From Clostridia bacterium (GTDB lineage: Bacteria > Bacillota > Clostridia > TANB77 > UBA1234): a stretch of 64,000 nucleotides of DNA. The DNA is taken from positions 41,866 through 105,865 of the forward strand of contig JAFUGE010000014.1 of assembly GCA_017469545.1 (NCBI GenBank), written 5' to 3'. This document shows positions 34,559 to 43,666 of the stretch, one piece after another. Below the pieces are notes generated by a model. It ran no database searches and was not told where the DNA came from. It saw only the letters and a list, made by a program, of their open reading frames with translations. The translations under genes were made by a program, and so were the position numbers. Each line of letters begins with the position of its first letter. The stretch's first letter is position 1.

Positions 34559-35959
34559 ATGAAAAAGTTTTTCGTATTTCTTTTAGTGATTTTCAGTGTG
34601 CTGGGATTGTCTGCTATGTCCATGGCGAAAGTGAGTGTCCCTGACGAGATTAGAATTGGAATTTATTATGGTTCGAAAGGAGCTTCTAGCGTGACGCTTT
34701 CTTCTGATGGTGGATTGAAAATCGGAACACTAGATGCTGACGGGGAATTTGAATTAATAGAAAAAGTAGGGAAAGGCGAAAGTATTACTGTTACCAAAGG
34801 AAGCAGTGCAAATTCGGTCAATGTTTCTGGCATTGGAGAAATTGGCGATAAAAATAATGTGCCATATTTTATGAGCGGAAAAAATAGCAGTGGCCTTTAT
34901 TTGATTTCGATAAATGGAACAAAATATCGTGGAGATGTTGAAATAAAAAGATATTCTGATAGTGACATGACAGTGATTAACGTGCTTTCGATGCAGGAAT
35001 ATTTATATGGTGTTGTTCCTCGTGAGATTGGCGGAAATAGCCCGATAGAGGCTGTGAAGGCGCAGGCAATTATTGCGAGAACCTATGCTGCAAAAAATTA
35101 TAACAAGAGAAGTAGGTGGGGATTTAATTTATATCCTACGGTAGACGATCAAGCTTATGGCGGATACACATGGGAAAATAGCAACTCTAATAATGCCGTA
35201 GACGAGACGGATGGCATGGTTGCTACTTATGATGGAGAACTAATTGGCGGATATTATTTTTCTACAAGTGGTGGTTACACAGAAAATTCAGAAAATGTTT
35301 GGGGAGGAACGCTTGACTATTTAAAGGCAGTTCCTGATACATACGAGCCGGAAAATTTAACAAAGAAGACTTGGAAAGTCACATTGACTGCTAGCGAGGT
35401 AAAATCACTTTTGGCAAGCCGTGGCATTAATGTGGGAGATATCGTGGACTTGGTGCCAACGGAATTTTCGGATGTTGGTAGAGTTACTGAGCTAAAAATA
35501 GTGGGGACGAATGGCACAGAATATTTGACAAAGGAAAAAACGAGAACGTATTTAGGGTTAGATAGTCAGTGGTATACGATTAATAGTGATGCGCCACAAG
35601 CAGTAGAATATATTGCTGAGGAAAACACGAATAGTACGAAGCGCAATGATACAAAAAATGATAGAACAGATATTTATAAAAATGGAGACGACGAGGAAGA
35701 GGAAGAAGAGAAAGAAAAAGTAGTAAAACCATTGCTTCAGAAGTTACTTGCTATCTTTACTCCAGCGAAAGAAGATACGACTGAAGTGCAAACTGCATAT
35801 GCAGCAAAGACGGCAAAGACAGAATTTGTAATTCAAGGCAGAGGTTGGGGGCATGCGGTTGGCATGAGCCAGAATGGTGCTATTGGAATGGCTAGAAATG
35901 ATTTTGATTGTGAAGAAATTATTAAGTGGTATTATAGCGGTGTTAAGATACAAAAATAA
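34559..35959 (+). CDS. spoIID: SpoIID/LytB domain protein
   Basis: 466 residues with a signal peptide (about 1-24, ending SAMSMA). The SpoIID/LytB core reads VINVLSMQEYLYGVVPREIGG (about 138-158), with the catalytic Glu in P-R-E, then VKAQAIIARTYA and YYFSTSGGYTENSENVWGG. The family's last block GRGWGHAVGMSQNGAIGMA (about 425-443) is separated from the rest by roughly 75 residues of hydrophilic insert containing an acidic run (about 382-391), longer than usual. SpoIID is a lytic transglycosylase that cuts denuded glycan during spore engulfment. Because the neighbourhood (ROK kinase, murB) is vegetative, it may be a general LytB-like amidase enhancer instead. Confidence 0.85.
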   Translation: MKKFFVFLLVIFSVLGLSAMSMAKVSVPDEIRIGIYYGSKGASSVTLSSDGGLKIGTLDADGEFELIEKVGKGESITVTKGSSANSVNVSGIGEIGDKNNVPYFMSGKNSSGLYLISINGTKYRGDVEIKRYSDSDMTVINVLSMQEYLYGVVPREIGGNSPIEAVKAQAIIARTYAAKNYNKRSRWGFNLYPTVDDQAYGGYTWENSNSNNAVDETDGMVATYDGELIGGYYFSTSGGYTENSENVWGGTLDYLKAVPDTYEPENLTKKTWKVTLTASEVKSLLASRGINVGDIVDLVPTEFSDVGRVTELKIVGTNGTEYLTKEKTRTYLGLDSQWYTINSDAPQAVEYIAEENTNSTKRNDTKNDRTDIYKNGDDEEEEEEKEKVVKPLLQKLLAIFTPAKEDTTEVQTAYAAKTAKTEFVIQGRGWGHAVGMSQNGAIGMARNDFDCEEIIKWYYSGVKIQK

Positions 35960-35977
35960 TCTTAAGGAGGGATTCTT

Positions 35978-36835
35978 ATTCATATAGGAATTGATTTGGG
36001 CGGCAGACATATTGGAATGGGACTTGTGGACAATGATGGCCGAATTTCTTACAAGAAAATTGTGAAACTAGACGAAACGAATCGATCAGAAGAAGGCATT
36101 TTTAATTGTATCAGAGAATATGTTGACGAACATGCGGAAAAGGCCGATAGCGTGGGGATTGGTGTTCCAGGTATTATTAGAAATAACCAAATTATCTATA
36201 CTGCTAATTTGCCTCTTCAGAATGTAGATGTGGCTAGCTATGTTGGAAGTCGACTTCCGCTTTATGTGGGAAATGATGCGTCATGTGCCACAATTGCAGA
36301 ATATCATTTTATCGATAAGAAAATGTATTCTAATTATGCATTGGTTACGATTGGCACGGGAATAGGTGCAGGCATAATATTGAATGGAAATCTATATAAT
36401 GGTAGTACTGGGGCGGCAGGCGAGGTTGGCCATATGGTAATAGATAAAGATGGCATTCAATGCAACTGTGGTAGAAGAGGATGTTATGAAAAGTATGGCT
36501 CTATTTCTAGCTTGCTGAAAAAAACGAATACAGAGAGTTTAAAAGAATTCTTTTATTTGCTAGATCGAAACGAAAATATTGGAAAGGTGTTTGACGAGTA
36601 TTTGGAAAATGTGGCAGAGGGCTTAGCCAATATTATCAATTTATATGATTTGGAAATGTTAGTGATTGGTGGCGGAATTGCTTGGTTTTCCGATAAATTT
36701 ATTCATACATTAAAGTCTAAAGTGGCCAGCAAAATTTTAAATCGATATACGTATGATTTAAATATGAGATGTGCAGAACTGGGAAATGACGCTGGCATTA
36801 TTGGTGCTTCATTACTTTCGCAGTATGAAGAATAG
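35978..36835 (+). CDS. ROK-family sugar kinase, apparent ATT start
   Basis: 285 residues if translation begins at ATT 35978, 7 nt after AAGGAGG; this yields M-H-I-G-I-D-L-G-G, the expected ROK N-terminus. No ATG, GTG or TTG exists between the Shine-Dalgarno and TTG 35996, which lies 25 nt away and would cut off the D-L-G-G phosphate loop. Other motifs: VGIGVPGII, GNDASCATIAEY (catalytic Asp), TIGTGIGAGIIL, and the zinc motif CNCGRRGCYEKYGS (about 154-167). Reaction in the family: ATP phosphorylation of glucose or related hexose; some members lack activity and are repressors but no HTH is present. The first loop has Arg instead of Thr (DLGGR). Followed 9 nt later by murB. Confidence 0.85.
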   Translation: MHIGIDLGGRHIGMGLVDNDGRISYKKIVKLDETNRSEEGIFNCIREYVDEHAEKADSVGIGVPGIIRNNQIIYTANLPLQNVDVASYVGSRLPLYVGNDASCATIAEYHFIDKKMYSNYALVTIGTGIGAGIILNGNLYNGSTGAAGEVGHMVIDKDGIQCNCGRRGCYEKYGSISSLLKKTNTESLKEFFYLLDRNENIGKVFDEYLENVAEGLANIINLYDLEMLVIGGGIAWFSDKFIHTLKSKVASKILNRYTYDLNMRCAELGNDAGIIGASLLSQYEE

Positions 36836-36844
36836 GAGGTAATT

Positions 36845-37732
36845 GTGAATTTATTAGAAGAATTAAAGACAATTACGAGAGAAGAAAACATTTTGGTAAA
36901 TGAGCCAATGAAAAACCATACTACTTTTAGAACCGGCGGAGTGGCTGATTTTTTGGCCATGCCGGAAAGTAAGGAAGAGATTCAGAAATTGCTTGCACTT
37001 GATTGCAAGAAAACAATCATTGGAAACGGAAGCAACTTATTAGTGAAGGATGGCGGCATTAGAGGCTTAGTCATTCAATTAACAAAGTATAATCAGTATA
37101 CGATTAGTGACGATGTGATTGAGGCATCTGCGGGATGTTATTTAGCAAAGCTTTCACACGTTGCGGAAGAGAACGGCCTTACGGGATTGGAGTTTGCGTG
37201 TGGCATTCCAGGAACACTTGGTGGCGCGATTGTTATGAATGCCGGAGCTTATGGCGGCGAAATTAGTTCTGTTGTTTTAGAAACGGAATTTATTTCTGAG
37301 AATGGCAATATCATGACGATTACGGACGGTGAGTTTGGTTATCGAAAGAGTGTGTTTCAAGGATTAAAGGGAATTGTATTGTCCTCCAAACTAAAATTAG
37401 AGCATGGTAATAGAGAAGAAATCAAGGCGAAAATGTTGGAGTACATGACGTCTAGAAATGCAAAACAGCCAGTGAATTTTCCGAGTGCTGGTAGTACTTT
37501 TAAAAGACCTGAGGGATATTTTGCGGGAAAACTAATTGAGGACGCAGGCCTTAAAGGATATCAAATTGGCGGTGCAGAAGTATCTACCTTGCACGCTGGT
37601 TTTATCGTGAATCGTGGAAATGCTAGTTCCAAAGATATCTTGGAGTTAATTCAATATGTGCAAGAGACGATTCATAAGAAATATCATGTACAATTGGAAC
37701 CGGAAGTAAAAATAATCGGAGAGGATGAATAA
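36845..37732 (+). CDS. murB: UDP-N-acetylenolpyruvoylglucosamine reductase
   Basis: 295 residues, type II MurB. FAD-binding blocks NHTTFRTGGVADF (about 24-36), IIGNGSNLLVKDGG, GLEFACGIPGTLGGAIVMNAGAYGG (about 118-142), and the active-site PSAGSTFKRPEG (Ser proton donor) and EVSTLHAGFIVNRG at the C terminus with the catalytic Glu of LEPEVKIIGE. Reaction: NADPH reduction of UDP-GlcNAc-enolpyruvate to UDP-MurNAc for peptidoglycan. Start is GTG 36845, 6 nt after TAGGAGG. Only 2 bases separate its stop from the next start, so murB-yvcK are co-transcribed, a common Firmicute arrangement. Confidence 0.95.
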   Translation: MNLLEELKTITREENILVNEPMKNHTTFRTGGVADFLAMPESKEEIQKLLALDCKKTIIGNGSNLLVKDGGIRGLVIQLTKYNQYTISDDVIEASAGCYLAKLSHVAEENGLTGLEFACGIPGTLGGAIVMNAGAYGGEISSVVLETEFISENGNIMTITDGEFGYRKSVFQGLKGIVLSSKLKLEHGNREEIKAKMLEYMTSRNAKQPVNFPSAGSTFKRPEGYFAGKLIEDAGLKGYQIGGAEVSTLHAGFIVNRGNASSKDILELIQYVQETIHKKYHVQLEPEVKIIGEDE

Positions 37733-37734
37733 AC

Positions 37735-39180
37735 GTGAGTAATAATTTTTTAGAATGGTTTGGCTCGGGATTAAGAATCAAAAGATGGATTTTTCTTGTG
37801 GTGTTAGGAACAGTGCTTTTGGCTTATGGCTTTGCTAGTATCTTGACGCTTGAAACGATGGAAGTATCTAGGCTAATCGTCATTGGATTTGCTTTTGTGC
37901 TAGGAATTGCAGCCATTGTAACAGGATTTATCATGGCGCAAAGAAGGATTTTGCAAGCCGTGGCAGAGGCAAATGTAGGAATGAACCCTAGAAATTTGAA
38001 CATCAAAAAACTTGTTTATGATAAACGAATGCTTGATAAGAGTGTTAAAATCGTTGTGATAGGCGGTGGAACGGGGCTTTCTACAATTCTTAGAGGCCTA
38101 AAATCTTTTTCTAATAATATTACGGCAATTGTTACGACGGCAACTTCTAGTATTAAGCAGGATTTGGTTGCGAAAGAGTTTGGTATATTAGCGCCAAATG
38201 ATTTGAGACAGTCTTTAGTGGCACTTTCGAACAAAGAAAATGTAATGGAAGAATTGATGCAATATCAATTTAAGAATGGAAATTTGAAAGGATATAGTTT
38301 TGGTAATTTGCTTTTAGTTGCTATGAATGATATTTGTGAAGGCAATTTTGCGAAGGCAATCCAAGATACTTCTAAGGTTTTATCGATTACAGGAAGAGTA
38401 TTACCAGCCACATTAGATGCTACTAATATTGGTGCCGTACTTACAGATGGGACAAGGGTTCTAGGAGAAGAGAATATTTCGCAAATCAAGAAATCTCCTA
38501 TTGAAAAAATATTTTTGTCGCCGGAGAGATGTACTCCTGCACCAGGTGTCATTAGCAGCATTAAAGAGGCCGATGTCATTATTATTGGCCCTGGAAGCCT
38601 TTATACAGGGATTATTCCTAATTTGCTAATCCGTGAAATTGCAGACGAAGTAAAGAAAAGTAATGCTACTAAAATTATGATTTCTAATATTATGACAGAG
38701 CCGGGAGAGACAGATAATTTTAAGGTTTCAGATTGTATTACAGCAATTTATGATCACGTGGGAAAAGGTGTGATTGATTATTGCATTGCCAATGACAGTG
38801 ATATCATGCCAGAATATGTGCGCCGATATAACTCGGAAGGCGCTGATATTATGGAGATTGACAAGAATAATATTAAGGCCAAAGGCGTTAATCTTGTTGT
38901 GGACGACTTTGCCGTGATTGACGAAAAAGGAAACATTAGGCATGACCCAGACAAGCTTGCCAATGCAGTTATGAAAATTGTTTGCGACAATATGGACTTA
39001 ACCAATAGCAAGCAAGCCCTTGAATATCATACGATTAAAGCCAAGATTAAGAAAATGAGAAGAAGAAAGAAGAAAAAGAGCATTTTGTTTAATGACGTAA
39101 AAATTGTTGCGAATGGCAAGAAATCGAAGGGCAGTAGGCCGGAACAAACAGAAATTCCAATTGTAGGTCAAAAGAAATAA
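37735..39180 (+). CDS. yvcK: YvcK/CofD-like protein lacking the DDGGSSG motif, with N-terminal membrane segment
   Basis: 481 residues, longer than the usual 320. Residues 1-75 hold two membrane helices (RWIFLVVLGTVLLAYGFA, LIVIGFAFVLGIAAIVTGFI). The YvcK domain starts at about 100: VKIVVIGGGTGLSTILRGLK, SFGNLLLVAMNDI, ITGRVLPATLDATNIGA, VIIIGPGSLYTGIIPNLL, SNIMTEPGETDNF. Where orthologues read T-V-A-D-D-G-G-S-S-G, this protein reads T-T-A-T-S-S-I-K-Q-D (residues 135-144), so two conserved Asp and the glycine turn are gone. A basic tail (KKMRRRKKKKS) ends it. YvcK binds UDP-GlcNAc and controls cell-wall/gluconeogenic balance. Start GTG 37735. The normal partners rapZ and whiA are absent. Confidence 0.85.
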   Translation: MSNNFLEWFGSGLRIKRWIFLVVLGTVLLAYGFASILTLETMEVSRLIVIGFAFVLGIAAIVTGFIMAQRRILQAVAEANVGMNPRNLNIKKLVYDKRMLDKSVKIVVIGGGTGLSTILRGLKSFSNNITAIVTTATSSIKQDLVAKEFGILAPNDLRQSLVALSNKENVMEELMQYQFKNGNLKGYSFGNLLLVAMNDICEGNFAKAIQDTSKVLSITGRVLPATLDATNIGAVLTDGTRVLGEENISQIKKSPIEKIFLSPERCTPAPGVISSIKEADVIIIGPGSLYTGIIPNLLIREIADEVKKSNATKIMISNIMTEPGETDNFKVSDCITAIYDHVGKGVIDYCIANDSDIMPEYVRRYNSEGADIMEIDKNNIKAKGVNLVVDDFAVIDEKGNIRHDPDKLANAVMKIVCDNMDLTNSKQALEYHTIKAKIKKMRRRKKKKSILFNDVKIVANGKKSKGSRPEQTEIPIVGQKK

Positions 39181-39188
39181 GTGAAACA

Positions 39189-39215
39189 CGTAGGGGCAGT
39201 GTAACACGCTGCTCG
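39189..39215 (+). repeat. REP-like element (diverged)
   Basis: Head CGTAGGGG; stem GGGCAGTGT / ACACGCTGCTC with one G-T type change on each arm. After the yvcK stop. Confidence 0.75.
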
Positions 39216-39242
39216 TATACGCAATTATTGTGAGGAGAGATT

Positions 39243-41120
39243 ATGTACAAATTTACAAAAGAAGAATTGCTACAAAATGAATTTTCCAAAACGCACGAAT
39301 GGCTTCTTACCAATGGAATTGGCGGCTTTGCCATGTCTACTTTGTGCGGCCTAAATACGCGAAAATATCATGGACTTTTAGTTGCTGCTTGTGGAAAAAC
39401 ACGTGAGAGAAGATTGATTCTTTCCAAGCTAAATGAAGCATTGGAGATTGACGGAAAGAGCTACTCTCTCGCTACGAATGAGTGCCCAGGTTATTTGGAA
39501 GACGGTTATGTGAGGCAGGATGGCTTTTCCAAGATATTTTTGCCGTCGTTTACGTATAGCGTGAAAGATGTTTTGGTGAAGAAGAAAGTGGCCTTGGTAC
39601 ATGGGGAAAATACCGTTTGTGTTTCTTATGAAATCAAGACGGATAGAGATGGAGCTAAATTTGTCATTACGCCGCTTTTTAATCATAGGGATTTTCATGC
39701 TACGAATAGCAATGTGAGTTTTTCGCAGGCGTATTCGGAAGAGGCAGTGAGACTTGACTTGGGCGAGGGCTTAAAGGCATATATGGATTGCGATGGAGAT
39801 TATATCGAGTATGAAAATACCATTTATGAAAAAATGTACTATCGAATGGAAGACGAACGAGGACTTGAATGCCTAGAAAATCATTATATTCCTGGAAGTT
39901 ACGAAATTGAAATAGAACCGAATACGAGTAAAGAAATTTGCTTTATTGTGTCGTTAGATAAAATGGAGAAGAAAGAAAATGTCCTTGGACTGATGCGACG
40001 CGAAGAGATTCGCTTAGAAAAGGTTTGCAAAATAGCTTCTGCTAGGAATGAGATAGAAATGCAACTTGCTGTTGCGGCAGATAACTTTATTGTGCAAGGA
40101 AATGAGGGCAAAACTATCATTGCTGGATACCCTTGGTTTGGCAGCTGGGGAAGAGATACGTTTATTGCATTAGAGGGCCTTACATTAAAGACAAATCGAT
40201 TTTCAGATGCTAAAAGTATTTTACTTCAGTTTTCGAAGTATATTCAAAATGGGCTTGTCCCGAATTTGATTACGGAAAATGGTGGAGCGGCCTATAACAG
40301 TGTGGATGGCTCGCTTTGGTATATCGAGGCATTTTATGAGTACATCATGTATACAAAAGATTTTAATTTTTTGAGAGAAATATATCCTAAATTATTAGAG
40401 ATTATCAATGCGTATCAGCAGGGAACAGAAAACCATATTTATATGGACACAGATTATTTGATTGTGGCAGGAAATGAGAATACCCAGCTTACGTGGATGG
40501 ACGCCAAAGTGGGAGATGTCATTCCTACGCCAAGATATGGCAAGGCAGTGGAAATCAATGCGCTGTGGTATAATGCACTTAGAATTATGAATTATTTTTC
40601 GGATATATTAGAAACAGATTTTGATAGAGAAATTTGCAAGAAGGTAAAGGCTTCATTTACAAAATTCTTCTGTGAAAAGGGATTATTTGACACCATTGAG
40701 CCGGAAAACAGCCAAATCAGGCCAAATCAAATTATGGCAATGGGACTTTCTTTTCCAGTGATTTCAGGCGATAAAGCGGTGGAAGTTTTGGAGTTAGTGA
40801 CGAAGGAGCTACTAACGGACAAGGGCTTAAAGACACTAGACAGTCATGATAGCGAATATCGAGGTACTTATGCTGGTGGCGTTTATGAAAGAGATATGAG
40901 TTACCATCAAGGGACGGTCTGGCCTTGGCTTTGGAAAGTGTATGGCAATGCTTACCGAGAAATTAAAAGAGAAAGATTTGCGGTAGCAAATGTAGAAGAA
41001 TTGCTGATGGATGGCTGTATTGGAAATGTGGCAGAAATCTATGATGGAGACGAGCCTAGATATGCCAAGGGCGCGCCGGCACAGGCGTGGAGTACGGCAG
41101 CAATTCTAGAAAATATATAG
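39243..41120 (+). CDS. Glycogen debranching enzyme (amylo-alpha-1,6-glucosidase, bacterial/archaeal type)
   Basis: 625 residues. N-terminal GDE_N domain (about 15-220: WLLTNGIGGFAMSTLCGLNTRKYHGLLVA is its typical opening) and a C-terminal (alpha/alpha)6 domain (about 270-620) with AGYPWFGSWGRDTFIALEG, NLITENGGAAYNSVDGSLWYIEA, LTWMDAKVGDVIPTPRYGKAVEINALWYNAL and RDMSYHQGTVWPWLWKVY. The acidic residues in WGRD-T, Y-N-S-V-D and TWMDA are the expected catalytic/substrate ones for GH133. Function: trimming alpha-1,6 branches of glycogen or starch-like polymers. Start after GAGGAGAG. Confidence 0.92.
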   Translation: MYKFTKEELLQNEFSKTHEWLLTNGIGGFAMSTLCGLNTRKYHGLLVAACGKTRERRLILSKLNEALEIDGKSYSLATNECPGYLEDGYVRQDGFSKIFLPSFTYSVKDVLVKKKVALVHGENTVCVSYEIKTDRDGAKFVITPLFNHRDFHATNSNVSFSQAYSEEAVRLDLGEGLKAYMDCDGDYIEYENTIYEKMYYRMEDERGLECLENHYIPGSYEIEIEPNTSKEICFIVSLDKMEKKENVLGLMRREEIRLEKVCKIASARNEIEMQLAVAADNFIVQGNEGKTIIAGYPWFGSWGRDTFIALEGLTLKTNRFSDAKSILLQFSKYIQNGLVPNLITENGGAAYNSVDGSLWYIEAFYEYIMYTKDFNFLREIYPKLLEIINAYQQGTENHIYMDTDYLIVAGNENTQLTWMDAKVGDVIPTPRYGKAVEINALWYNALRIMNYFSDILETDFDREICKKVKASFTKFFCEKGLFDTIEPENSQIRPNQIMAMGLSFPVISGDKAVEVLELVTKELLTDKGLKTLDSHDSEYRGTYAGGVYERDMSYHQGTVWPWLWKVYGNAYREIKRERFAVANVEELLMDGCIGNVAEIYDGDEPRYAKGAPAQAWSTAAILENI

Positions 41121-41170
41121 GTAGTAGCCTAAATCCTTTTGCAAATTGATGTTATGGATGCGCAAATTGA

Positions 41171-41197
41171 TGTAGGGGCAGCGTACTACGCTGCCCG
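41171..41197 (+). repeat. REP-like element
   Basis: GTAG head plus GGGCAGCGT / ACGCTGCCC stem, ending about 5 nt before the ribosome-binding site of ruvC. Confidence 0.85.
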
Positions 41198-41214
41198 TGA
41201 GAAAGGAAATGTTT

Positions 41215-41703
41215 ATGGTTATTTTAGGTGTAGACCCCGGGTATGCCATCACAGGTTATGCTGTGCTTGATTATCAGGGCAATCATTTTAAATTAATTAC
41301 TTCTGGGGCGATTGAAACAAAGGCTGGCGTGCCGATGCCGGAGCGCTTAGCGAAAATTTATGACGATATGACGATGTTAGTAAATACCTATAAACCGGAT
41401 GCAATGGCTGTTGAGGAGTTGTTCTATCATAGCAATGCCAAGACGGTTATTGGTGTAGCGCAAGGCAGAGGAAATGTCCTTACCGTGGCTTCAAAGACGA
41501 ATACGGATATTTATGAGTATACGCCATTACAAGTGAAGCAAGCAGTAGTAGGCTATGGCAGGGCAGATAAAAAGCAAGTACAAATGATGGTAAAGGCGCT
41601 TTTGAATTTAGAAAAAGTGCCAAAGCTAGACGATACGACGGACGCCATGGCAATTGCGATTTGCCATGCGCATTCGAATAAATTCGCGAAGAAGATTGAA
41701 TAA
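41215..41703 (+). CDS. ruvC: Holliday junction resolvase RuvC
   Basis: 162 residues, normal length. Catalytic acids: Asp in L-G-V-D-P-G (about residue 6), Glu in VEELFYHSN (about 67), and the pair in DDTTDAMAIAICHAH (about 138 and 141). Role: symmetric nicking of Holliday junctions with RuvAB. ruvA and ruvB are not adjacent here. ATG 41215 is chosen, 7 nt after AAAGGAA; the possible ATG 41209 and GTG 41197 are too close to or before the Shine-Dalgarno. holA follows after 16 nt. Confidence 0.95.
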   Translation: MVILGVDPGYAITGYAVLDYQGNHFKLITSGAIETKAGVPMPERLAKIYDDMTMLVNTYKPDAMAVEELFYHSNAKTVIGVAQGRGNVLTVASKTNTDIYEYTPLQVKQAVVGYGRADKKQVQMMVKALLNLEKVPKLDDTTDAMAIAICHAHSNKFAKKIE

Positions 41704-41719
41704 TATTGAGGTGTAGTAA

Positions 41720-42655
41720 ATGGAATTGTATTTGCTTTCGGGCGACGACCAATACGAGAAAGAAAAATATTTGGAGAAAATCAAAGAAAATTTTGGCGAC
41801 TTGAAGAAAGGCATCAATTATATTTTGCTGGATAAGGATAATCTTTATTTGCTAGAGCAAGAACTTTCTACGTATTCTTTTTTCAGTCCCGAGAAGTTTA
41901 TTTTGGTGAAGATGCCGAAGAAGACGAAAGAAGATACGGGATATAAGGAGTGGCTGACAGACGATTTGCTAAAACTTTTAGAAGAGGATTTAGGCAATCT
42001 TTTTGTGGTATTTTTAGAAGAGGGTTCTAGCAAGAGCAAGCTTGCTTCGGTTGTCCAGAAAAATGGAAAATGGCTGAATTTTGAGAAGAATAAGAGAGAA
42101 AATTTAACTACTTGGGTCATGCAAATTTGCAAGGAAAATAATATCGTGATGCAAGGAAAAGATGTGCAATATTTCCTTGAAGTTTGCGGAACGGATAAGC
42201 AAGTTTTGTACCAAGAGTTAAAGAAATTAATGGATTATTCTGGAGAGAAAAGTATCATTGATAAAGAAGTGATCGATAAGCTTTGTATCAAGGCTTCTGA
42301 GACAATTATCTTTGATTTGACGGATGCTTTAGGAAAGAGAAATATCAAATATGCACTAAAATGTCTAGACGATTTATTAGAGAATAAAGAGCCTTTGCAA
42401 AAAATCATGATTATGATAACGAAGCACTTTAAAATGCTGTTGTTGGCAAGAATCGCGCTAAATGAAAATAAGAGCATTGTAAAAGAATTAGGCACAAATG
42501 CCTATGCCGCAAAGAAATATACAGAACAATCGCGAAACTTTTCCGAAGCGGAATTATTTCAGATTTTTGACGATTTAGCGGTTTTAGATGCGGATTCGAA
42601 AGTGGGAAAAATAGATTTGAAAATTGGAATGGAAAAAATATTTATGGGTTTATAA
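41720..42655 (+). CDS. holA: DNA polymerase III subunit delta
   Basis: 311 residues. N-terminal domain opens MELYLLSGDDQYEKEKYLEKI, the family's 'yll.G.d.yl....' form that corresponds to a degenerate AAA+ P-loop (no GKT), then FSPEKFILVKMP, FLEEGSS, and the C-terminal collar domain with LLARIALNENKS and AAKKYTEQSRNFSEAEL. Role: the wrench subunit of the clamp loader that opens the DnaN ring. Start after TTGAGGTG. Overall divergence is typical for HolA, hence slightly lower certainty. Confidence 0.9.
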   Translation: MELYLLSGDDQYEKEKYLEKIKENFGDLKKGINYILLDKDNLYLLEQELSTYSFFSPEKFILVKMPKKTKEDTGYKEWLTDDLLKLLEEDLGNLFVVFLEEGSSKSKLASVVQKNGKWLNFEKNKRENLTTWVMQICKENNIVMQGKDVQYFLEVCGTDKQVLYQELKKLMDYSGEKSIIDKEVIDKLCIKASETIIFDLTDALGKRNIKYALKCLDDLLENKEPLQKIMIMITKHFKMLLLARIALNENKSIVKELGTNAYAAKKYTEQSRNFSEAELFQIFDDLAVLDADSKVGKIDLKIGMEKIFMGL

Positions 42656-42705
42656 TTGTATATTTTTTGACGCCTTGCAAACACTATTTGCGGAGGTGTA
42701 TTTTT

Positions 42706-43653
42706 TTGGAATATCAAATTAGAACGGACTTAGCGATTGAAAATAGAGAGATGTACAAGACAGCCCAAAAGATTGACGACGAAGTGCCTGGCGTCAAGAC
42801 GGTTGTGGACGATAGTGACGCGGATATGCTAGTAACGAAAGTGGAAATTATGTCTAAAGAAGCATCAGAGGCCTTGGGGAAGCCACAGGGCGTCTATGTG
42901 ACGATTGAGTCGCAAAAACTAAAGGAAGACGACGAGGAGGTTCACGAGAAAATTTCGAAAAGAGTTTCGGATACGATAAAGGAAATGGGAAAGTTGAAAG
43001 AAGGCGATACGGTTTGCGTTGTGGGGCTGGGAAACAGAAATGTGACGGCAGACGCATTAGGGCCTAAAGTGATTTCTGATGTGGATATTACGAGACATTT
43101 ACTTAGTTATATGCCGGAATATGTTTTGCCAGGTACACGTTCTGTTTGTGCGATTGCGCCTGGAGTGCTTGGCACAACGGGAATTGAAACGGGAGAAATT
43201 ATTAAGGGTGTTACGGAAAAAGTGAGGCCGAATTTGATTATTGCACTGGATGCCCTAGCTTCTCGAAAAATGGAGAGAGTAAGCACGACAATCCAGATTT
43301 CCAATACGGGGATTACGCCGGGAGCAGGGATTGGAAATAATCGCAATGCCATTAATGAAGAAATATTGGGAATTCCAGTCATTGCGATAGGCGTGCCTAC
43401 GGTTGTGGATGCCGCCACGATTGCTAGCGATACGCTTGACTTAATGATAGCCAAATTGAAGGGCGACGATAGTAAATCAAGCGAACTTGTCTCTAGAATT
43501 GAAGAGCAAGATAAGTACAGCTATATCAAGGAGGTTCTAAGCCCAGGAGAGCTGAATTATGTGGTGACACCGTCCGAAATAGACGAAATTATTACTAACA
43601 CCGCCAGAGTTCTGGCAGAAGGAATTAACATGGCCTTGCAGCCAGCTCCTTAA
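42706..43653 (+). CDS. gpr: Germination protease GPR (spore protease)
   Basis: 315 residues. The N terminus EYQIRTDLAIENREMYK matches the propeptide/autocleavage region 'RTDLA.E..E' which also mimics the SASP cleavage site. Central core GDTVCVVGLGNRNVTADALGPKV (about 108-130), PGVLGTTGIETGEII, LIIALDALASRKMERVSTTIQISNTGITPGAGIGNNR and GVPTVVDAATIASDTL. Role: degrades small acid-soluble DNA-binding proteins during germination; strong evidence the organism belongs to an endospore lineage. The start is TTG 42706, 7 nt after GGAGGTG. Confidence 0.95.
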   Translation: MEYQIRTDLAIENREMYKTAQKIDDEVPGVKTVVDDSDADMLVTKVEIMSKEASEALGKPQGVYVTIESQKLKEDDEEVHEKISKRVSDTIKEMGKLKEGDTVCVVGLGNRNVTADALGPKVISDVDITRHLLSYMPEYVLPGTRSVCAIAPGVLGTTGIETGEIIKGVTEKVRPNLIIALDALASRKMERVSTTIQISNTGITPGAGIGNNRNAINEEILGIPVIAIGVPTVVDAATIASDTLDLMIAKLKGDDSKSSELVSRIEEQDKYSYIKEVLSPGELNYVVTPSEIDEIITNTARVLAEGINMALQPAP

Positions 43654-43666
43654 TGAGAGAGGGACT

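Noticed and set aside
38131..38172. Frameshift as explanation for the missing YvcK motif
   Set aside because: Other frames read Leu/Arg-rich nonsense there, and the flanking sequence aligns without change of frame.
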